A stretch of 64,000 nucleotides of DNA from Syntrophomonas sp. (GTDB taxonomy: Bacteria; Bacillota; Syntrophomonadia; Syntrophomonadales; Syntrophomonadaceae): NCBI GenBank assembly GCA_016841875.1, contig JAENYG010000001.1, forward strand, positions 62,001-126,000. Reading direction: 5' to 3'. The notes under the pieces were generated by a model. The model did no database searches. It saw only the letters and a list, made by a program, of their open reading frames with translations, and was not told the DNA's origin. How positions within the stretch are numbered: the stretch's first letter is position 1; the number at the start of each line of letters is the position of its first letter. Below, piece by piece: positions 61,001-64,000 of the stretch. A program made the position numbers and the translations under genes.

Positions 61001-61964
61001 CAGTATAGTCTCTTAATGCATCAGGACCCGCATCAATCAGAGCAGCAAACCCTGCGGCTGCTTCAGTTCCAGCTATTTGAGCAGCAATCTGTGTTTTTTG
61101 AGCTGCAGTATAACCCTCTGTGGACTGTGTGATCTGTTCAAGAACATCAGCCAGGGGCAATAAATTGCCGTTCATATCCATTACTTCAACATTCAGGGCT
61201 TCTAATGCTTTTGCAGCTTCTGCTGGTGGATCCACCAAGCGAGTGATCATAGCCCTAAGCTGAGTACCAGCCATTTCACCCTGTATACCAACATTGCCAA
61301 GCTCCCCAGCGGCCGCAGCCATTTCTTCAAGAGATAATCCTGCTGAATTGGCAATAGGTGCAACGTATTTCATGGTGTAACCCAGTTTTTCTAAGGTAGT
61401 GTTACTGGAGGTAAATGTTTTAGCCAGAACATCAACCACGTGACCAGTATCTTCCGCAGCTATCCCGAACCCAGAAAGAATATTAGAAGTAATATCTGAT
61501 GCGGTCCCCAAATCAACAGCTCCAGCTGCAGCAATTGATAGCATCCCAGGCATAGTAGAAAGGATCTCGTCAACTTCGTATCCAGCCATAGCCAGATAAC
61601 TCATGCCTTCCGCGGCCTGGCTTGCTGAGAAGACAGTTGCAGCTCCCAGTTGCACTGCCTTGGTCTGAAGGGAATCAAAACCTTTACCCACAGCTCCTGA
61701 TATCGCCTTGACTTTAGACATAGAGACTTCAAAGTCCATTGAAGTCCCTATTACATTACTCAACCCGCGTTGGAATGCATAAAGCGCCCCCAGGCTGCCA
61801 ATGGTCTGAAAAAACAAAGACACCGACTTGTTCATCTTGTCGGCGCCCTGAGCTGTTTGCTGTTGTTCTGTATTGGTTCTTCGTAATTCACTTTGAAATT
61901 TATTGAAAGCCTGGCTGAATTCATCAAAAGCTTTGATGTCAGTCTGGATTACTGAATTTGACAT
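58050..61964 (-). CDS. Phage tail tape measure protein (TP901 family)
   Basis: A 1304-aa protein that sets tail length. The TP901 core lies about 70-420 (SMDFEVSMSKVKAISGAVG, AAEGMSYLAMAGYEVDEIL, LEEMAAAAGELGNVGIQGEM), followed by a hydrophobic stretch (GGSGLVVALGATVTAINAVT) and long coiled coils. About residues 930-1060 are extremely Glu/Arg-rich. Near the C-terminus a copper-amine-oxidase-like domain is embedded (YYMQSRSLAAILGESVSWDQ, TTYVGIRQVAESLGYEVEYV), the same type as in the phage amidase. By the usual relation of length to tail, about 190-200 nm is expected. Confidence 0.88.
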   Translation of the reverse strand: MSNSVIQTDIKAFDEFSQAFNKFQSELRRTNTEQQQTAQGADKMNKSVSLFFQTIGSLGALYAFQRGLSNVIGTSMDFEVSMSKVKAISGAVGKGFDSLQTKAVQLGAATVFSASQAAEGMSYLAMAGYEVDEILSTMPGMLSIAAAGAVDLGTASDITSNILSGFGIAAEDTGHVVDVLAKTFTSSNTTLEKLGYTMKYVAPIANSAGLSLEEMAAAAGELGNVGIQGEMAGTQLRAMITRLVDPPAEAAKALEALNVEVMDMNGNLLPLADVLEQITQSTEGYTAAQKTQIAAQIAGTEAAAGFAALIDAGPDALRDYTDELTNSTGAADELANTMQENLKGAITELAGAVETAKIELGDEFAPAVYMVVDALQTLTLGFNSLSEEGKQYVAFLIGGSGLVVALGATVTAINAVTTAAAAMGVTVSVAAGPIGIAVAAVVALTGATIAYKGSVEQAKRAEQERINTLENQVRKLPELVSEYGKLTDKIDKTEAEEQQLKAITEELTGIMPEAIQGFNEYGDAIYNTGELAEQARVKIANMKAEIVDYYQRKSSMAMVELPQLEEQRKGLEEEYQKWQKQLEINASDVGDITIFGRTFNNPLAGEMGDSDYVLGKLKDYDEQLSDIDLQILEYKQAVDVYQSIATGTDTRSNELKEYTKTGAWSKSTKTTNTANNAPSGGGSNATTDLTSQAIQTVTDALTPYQAAVEAAANSVALLGAKEQYLTELMEAGGATTEQVMELLWTRQQQLSVISIQQTKIKEQAEAEAEAYAMLKEQYEAATDPDDARALQEEMSRLANSVASAEQEFWNLERQRLQVEEELEQFEEQRYNDGYQRAMDLMRHEVNMARMSTEQQIEYLQKLRDAYSWSNSQKWEIEEQLYSLRRSQLYSYLDELDEEYQDSLDAIDRRTKASIRSIQADIDTLDAEGKTTDREEAERQHNERLAELHEERQYHELRTGKEHQEAIADLDEQIAEEKREWEIKQQEWARDDRRDALQEKLEEVEEEAEEERNLLEDHYQKARDIAEDGILDTIAAMAATSPEWMETGEKLIDALIRGLESGDFSTVQSMIDNIRQQADTYYSSSGSYSSYDPNDYMPASLPESTRQLIATIAPSQVKNIGGSYYMQSRSLAAILGESVSWDQATGRVEIGGQWFTPGLNDNGTTYVGIRQVAESLGYEVEYVPQSDSVNIYRAATGGLFTSPALSWIAEAGESEVALPLSKFQPMMNEAVYEALSSAYSIDLLDTMRMGTGVAPQYGAGSGITINFYGPVMAPEELVISSDMDIRRIGDELRKEIMALSTSRGV

Positions 61965-61976
61965 TTTCTCACACCC

Positions 61977-62318
61977 CTACCTCTTGACAGTGAACCCCTG
62001 GCTGCAGTTCTTATATGGGTTATCAGCAATGTCAGGGTTATCCTGGTATTCCTTAGCCCATTCCCTAAACTTGCTATAATTCTGTAATATCTCTTCTTTG
62101 GGCGGTTCGTGGCCACGTATAGTTAAAGAGGAAAATAAGTTGGTATATTCCTTCGTAACAGACACTAACCTTTTTTGATCCGCGGTCCACTCCGAAGAGT
62201 TACCCGGGAATATATTGTTTTCTCCCGCTGCCCTATATGTTTCAATCCATTCTCTATTCCGGAAGATTATTGGGACGAAAAAACTGGGGATACATACCCT
62301 CCTTAAACTGCTTCCACT
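61977..62318 (-). CDS. Tail assembly chaperone, frameshifted C-terminal extension (gpT-like)
   Basis: A frame without its own good start runs from a stop at 62319-62321 to 61977, just before the tape measure gene. It reads RNREWIETYRAAGENNIFPG, then NSSEWTADQKRLVSVTKEYT and ends NPYKNCSQGFTVKR, good coding text. Its frame is +1 (or -2) to the upstream chaperone gene, which ends inside it at 62254. The arrangement equals gpG/gpGT, where ribosomes shift to make a longer fusion. A GTG at 62165 could start a 62-aa product, but lacks a ribosome site. Confidence 0.6.
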   Translation of the reverse strand, partial: SGSSLRRVCIPSFFVPIIFRNREWIETYRAAGENNIFPGNSSEWTADQKRLVSVTKEYTNLFSSLTIRGHEPPKEEILQNYSKFREWAKEYQDNPDIADNPYKNCSQGFTVKR

Positions 62319-62982
62319 TCAGGTAGAGCTGCACTAGGCCATTTTTATTTATATCACCCAGCCCCTGAATCTCTTCCTGGCTTTTGAAATATGGAATCTG
62401 GATATCATCCTCAGATCTAGCGCACAAAAGTATCTCTATTTCCATTTGGTGTTTTCTTGCAAAATGCTCTGCAGTATTCACTTTCAAATGTTCTTCTAGT
62501 GCCTGCACCTGTTTTGCCTGATCGATAACCTTTTGTTCATCTTCGGTAAAGTAGTTCTGCAGATATTCAATAATCTCCCGACCTCGAGCTTGAATTTCCT
62601 TTTGACGCTCTGTTTTTTCTTCCTGGGGTAAAAGGGCAACTTCCTCATCAGTCAGTTCATCATAAGATCCAGTTAAGTGATCCGGAATTTCTTTATAAAA
62701 ATGCTTCATCAAATCCCGTGATTTCTTCAGCACCCCTACATCTAATCCGTTATCATCACAGATCTTTTTTAGGGCTGTTGGCAGTAATGCTTCGGAGAAA
62801 TAGCCGCCCTCATTAAGCAGTTCCTTGAGTTTAGAAGAATAAGCCCGGCTCGATTTACCACGCTCCTTCAGACCCATTTTTATAAACACCAGACCGGTTA
62901 ATCCAGATATTTCAGGCTTAAAAAATCCAGAGGCGACCTGATCAAGCCGCCTCTCCACCATATCCTTGGTTAATTCAGACAT
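62254..62982 (-). CDS. Tail assembly chaperone (gpG-like)
   Basis: A 242-aa acidic, mostly helical protein between the tail tube protein and the tape measure, the standard position for the chaperone that binds the tape measure. It opens MSELTKDMVERRLDQVASGF and ends KQFKEGMYPQFFRPNNLPE. No cofactor or catalytic motif is seen. The last 20 codons overlap an open +1 frame and contain TTTTTT and CCC runs, so a fraction of product is probably extended by a frameshift. The family call rests on gene order. Confidence 0.65.
   Translation of the reverse strand: MSELTKDMVERRLDQVASGFFKPEISGLTGLVFIKMGLKERGKSSRAYSSKLKELLNEGGYFSEALLPTALKKICDDNGLDVGVLKKSRDLMKHFYKEIPDHLTGSYDELTDEEVALLPQEEKTERQKEIQARGREIIEYLQNYFTEDEQKVIDQAKQVQALEEHLKVNTAEHFARKHQMEIEILLCARSEDDIQIPYFKSQEEIQGLGDINKNGLVQLYLKWKQFKEGMYPQFFRPNNLPE
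62278..62283 (-). other. Candidate frameshift site in chaperone overlap
   Basis: A TTTTTT run followed by C (codons CAG TTT TTT CGT CCC) lies within the 22-codon window in which both frames are open. Slippage from TTT to TTC would move ribosomes +1 into the extension; CCC-A a few bases on is an alternative. Confidence 0.4.
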
Positions 62983-62998
62983 ACGTTACCCAGCCCCC

Positions 62999-63769
62999 TT
63001 ATGTAAGGTAGACTACAAGAGCTTTGTCACCTTCAGCTAGGCCATTGTCTGCATGCAGCGTTACTGCACTGTCAGTTTCCGAGTAATAGCCGGCTGCAGC
63101 TGTATCCGCAAGTTCAAGTTTTAAGTTCGTTCCAGCGCTATCATATCTAAGAATTAAAAGCGCATACCTGGTATCCCCGTTTTCATCTGTCCAGCCATAT
63201 GGTGTCTCACTAGTAGGATAACTCAGTGCTGTTACAGGAGTCGCCGCGCCATCCACTACATGAAATCTAATTTTCTTGCCACCAAAGTCACGTCCAAAGA
63301 TACCCTGAAAACTGAACCGTTTTGCTTCAGCAGAAATCTTTTTCGGTACTCCATCAACTTTGCACTGCTCACAGAAATGCGCTACAAGAGCAGCTCCATC
63401 GTCAGTCGTAACGTTTGCCAACACGTAAAACTCATATAAGTTGTTATAGTTGGCATTAACATAGCTGGCTAAGGCAATCCGATTAATTGCTGCAAGAACA
63501 GCTTTTTCTCCATCAGTGCCTTCAACATCAAAGTTACCTTTTATTCCTCCATACTCATCCGTGATGCCAACAGGTTTATTACGCCCAAACTGCCCTTTAC
63601 CTCTCACTTGCACATCAAGCTGATGATCATACCCAAATGCGGTGATCCCCGGTATAGCATTAGCCTTTATAGCAGCGTCAACAGCAGCAGTGTTGGTAAA
63701 AGTGCCGGCCATTATTCCAGCACTGGAGATGATAAGCATCTCGGCATTTCGATTCTGTTCAAATGTCAT
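62999..63769 (-). CDS. Putative major tail (tube) protein
   Basis: A 256-aa protein rich in beta strands (GYDHQLDVQVRGKGQFG, GVPKKISAEAKRFSFQGIFG, KIRFHVVDGAATPVTALSY). Its place directly before the chaperone is that of the major tail protein. The C-terminal part (TRYALLILRYDSAGTNLKLE) may be an added Ig-like domain on the outside of the tube. Its ATG overlaps the stop of the zinc-ribbon gene by one base (TAATG). The call rests on order and size; no specific motif is recognised. Confidence 0.65.
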   Translation of the reverse strand: MTFEQNRNAEMLIISSAGIMAGTFTNTAAVDAAIKANAIPGITAFGYDHQLDVQVRGKGQFGRNKPVGITDEYGGIKGNFDVEGTDGEKAVLAAINRIALASYVNANYNNLYEFYVLANVTTDDGAALVAHFCEQCKVDGVPKKISAEAKRFSFQGIFGRDFGGKKIRFHVVDGAATPVTALSYPTSETPYGWTDENGDTRYALLILRYDSAGTNLKLELADTAAAGYYSETDSAVTLHADNGLAEGDKALVVYLT

Positions 63770-63924
63770 TATTCATCATCCTCCTCTTTCTTTAATTTAG
63801 GTCGTATTTTTGTTATTTGTCCGCATGCCGGACACTTCACTTCCACTTCACGCCACGGTCTCTTTGAAAAAACAAAATCGTGCTTCCCGCAGGAGCACGA
63901 AATCTTCAATGTTCCGTTCATCAT
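63769..63924 (-). CDS. Small zinc-ribbon phage protein
   Basis: About 51 aa with two CXC/CXXC knuckles: ISCSCGKHDFVF and VKCPACGQITKIRP, a zinc ribbon. The tail is acidic (KLKKEEDDE). Three successive ATGs (63927, 63924, 63921) follow AGGGGAG; the middle or last has better spacing. It is translationally linked to the tail tube gene. Similar small ribbons occur among phage head-tail genes; its role is unknown. Confidence 0.65.
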   Translation of the reverse strand: MMNGTLKISCSCGKHDFVFSKRPWREVEVKCPACGQITKIRPKLKKEEDDE

Positions 63925-63937
63925 CATCTCTCCCCTA

Positions 63938-64000
63938 TTACACTGGGCTCCACCAATGCACATGGTAAGTCAAAAATATGCTCTTGTTTGCAGGGTCATT
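63938..64000 (-). CDS. C-terminal end of an upstream phage gene (partial)
   Basis: Twenty codons entering from the right edge, ending SIFLTYHVHWWSPV and a TAA at 63938-63940. By order this is probably a head-tail joining or tail terminator protein; too little is visible to assign it. Confidence 0.5.
   Translation of the reverse strand, partial: NDPANKSIFLTYHVHWWSPV

Noticed and set aside
61977-62165. Independent 62-aa gene starting at GTG 62165
   Set aside because: No ribosome site, and good coding text continues upstream in the same frame, favouring a frameshifted extension.

Overview
The window reads as chromosome of an anaerobic, spore-forming Firmicute of the Syntrophomonas type (class Clostridia). 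Supporting signs are moderate-to-low GC, strong AGGAGG ribosome sites with frequent TTG/GTG starts, CoA-based beta-oxidation genes, an NfnAB electron-bifurcating transhydrogenase, an AcoR-like sigma-54 activator, a GerMN spore-type lipoprotein, and the right quarter filled by a siphovirus prophage. The genus assignment is inference from gene content; there is no rRNA in the window.

1-13.2 kb is a catabolic island under sigma-54 control. It holds the start of a 4-hydroxybutyryl-CoA dehydratase, an operon of 3-hydroxyacyl-CoA dehydrogenase, thiolase and a large acyl-CoA dehydrogenase, the activator itself, nfnAB, and a zinc alcohol dehydrogenase/SDR pair. Four -24/-12 promoters (GG-N10-GC spacing in each) lie 90-220 bp from copies of one dyad element, TGTTGT-N5-RCWACA. 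The four units therefore look like one regulon driven by the activator encoded in their midst.

13.2-31 kb is mixed housekeeping and envelope or spore-type material. It contains a GerMN lipoprotein and a cluster of a seven-bladed SBBP propeller protein, a stand-alone copy of its C-terminal module, two GT2 glycosyltransferases, a short linker protein and a ParM-like actin. Then follow guaA and hpt, an MFS carrier, a TetR/thioesterase/metallo-hydrolase operon with a second metallo-hydrolase beside it, and paired nucleoside-recognition membrane proteins. Long palindromic intergenic repeats punctuate this part.

31-46 kb holds a FIST-GGDEF-HD-GYP sensor, a phospholipid operon (AMP ligase-carrier-acyltransferase fusion, CdsA, MFS, CDP-alcohol transferase), decayed genes (CGGC, clostripain), a class II aldolase, a lipoprotein, and a large zinc-ribbon, membrane-anchored HEXXH protein. 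A 59-aa gene has a decayed second copy 4.4 kb away.

46.1-47.2 kb is a compact defence or toxin-antitoxin-like unit: a 10-bp-period repeat array, a promoter, a structured RNA of about 60 nt, and an Abi_2/AbiF protein with an RX4H motif. It abuts the prophage lysis end.

47.5-64 kb is prophage, all on the minus strand. In transcription order it runs: end of an upstream gene, small zinc ribbon, tail tube protein, tail assembly chaperone with a probable programmed frameshift, tape measure, Dit, Tal/fibre, tip proteins, holin, amidase, second holin-like protein. Capsid, replication and integration genes lie beyond the right edge.
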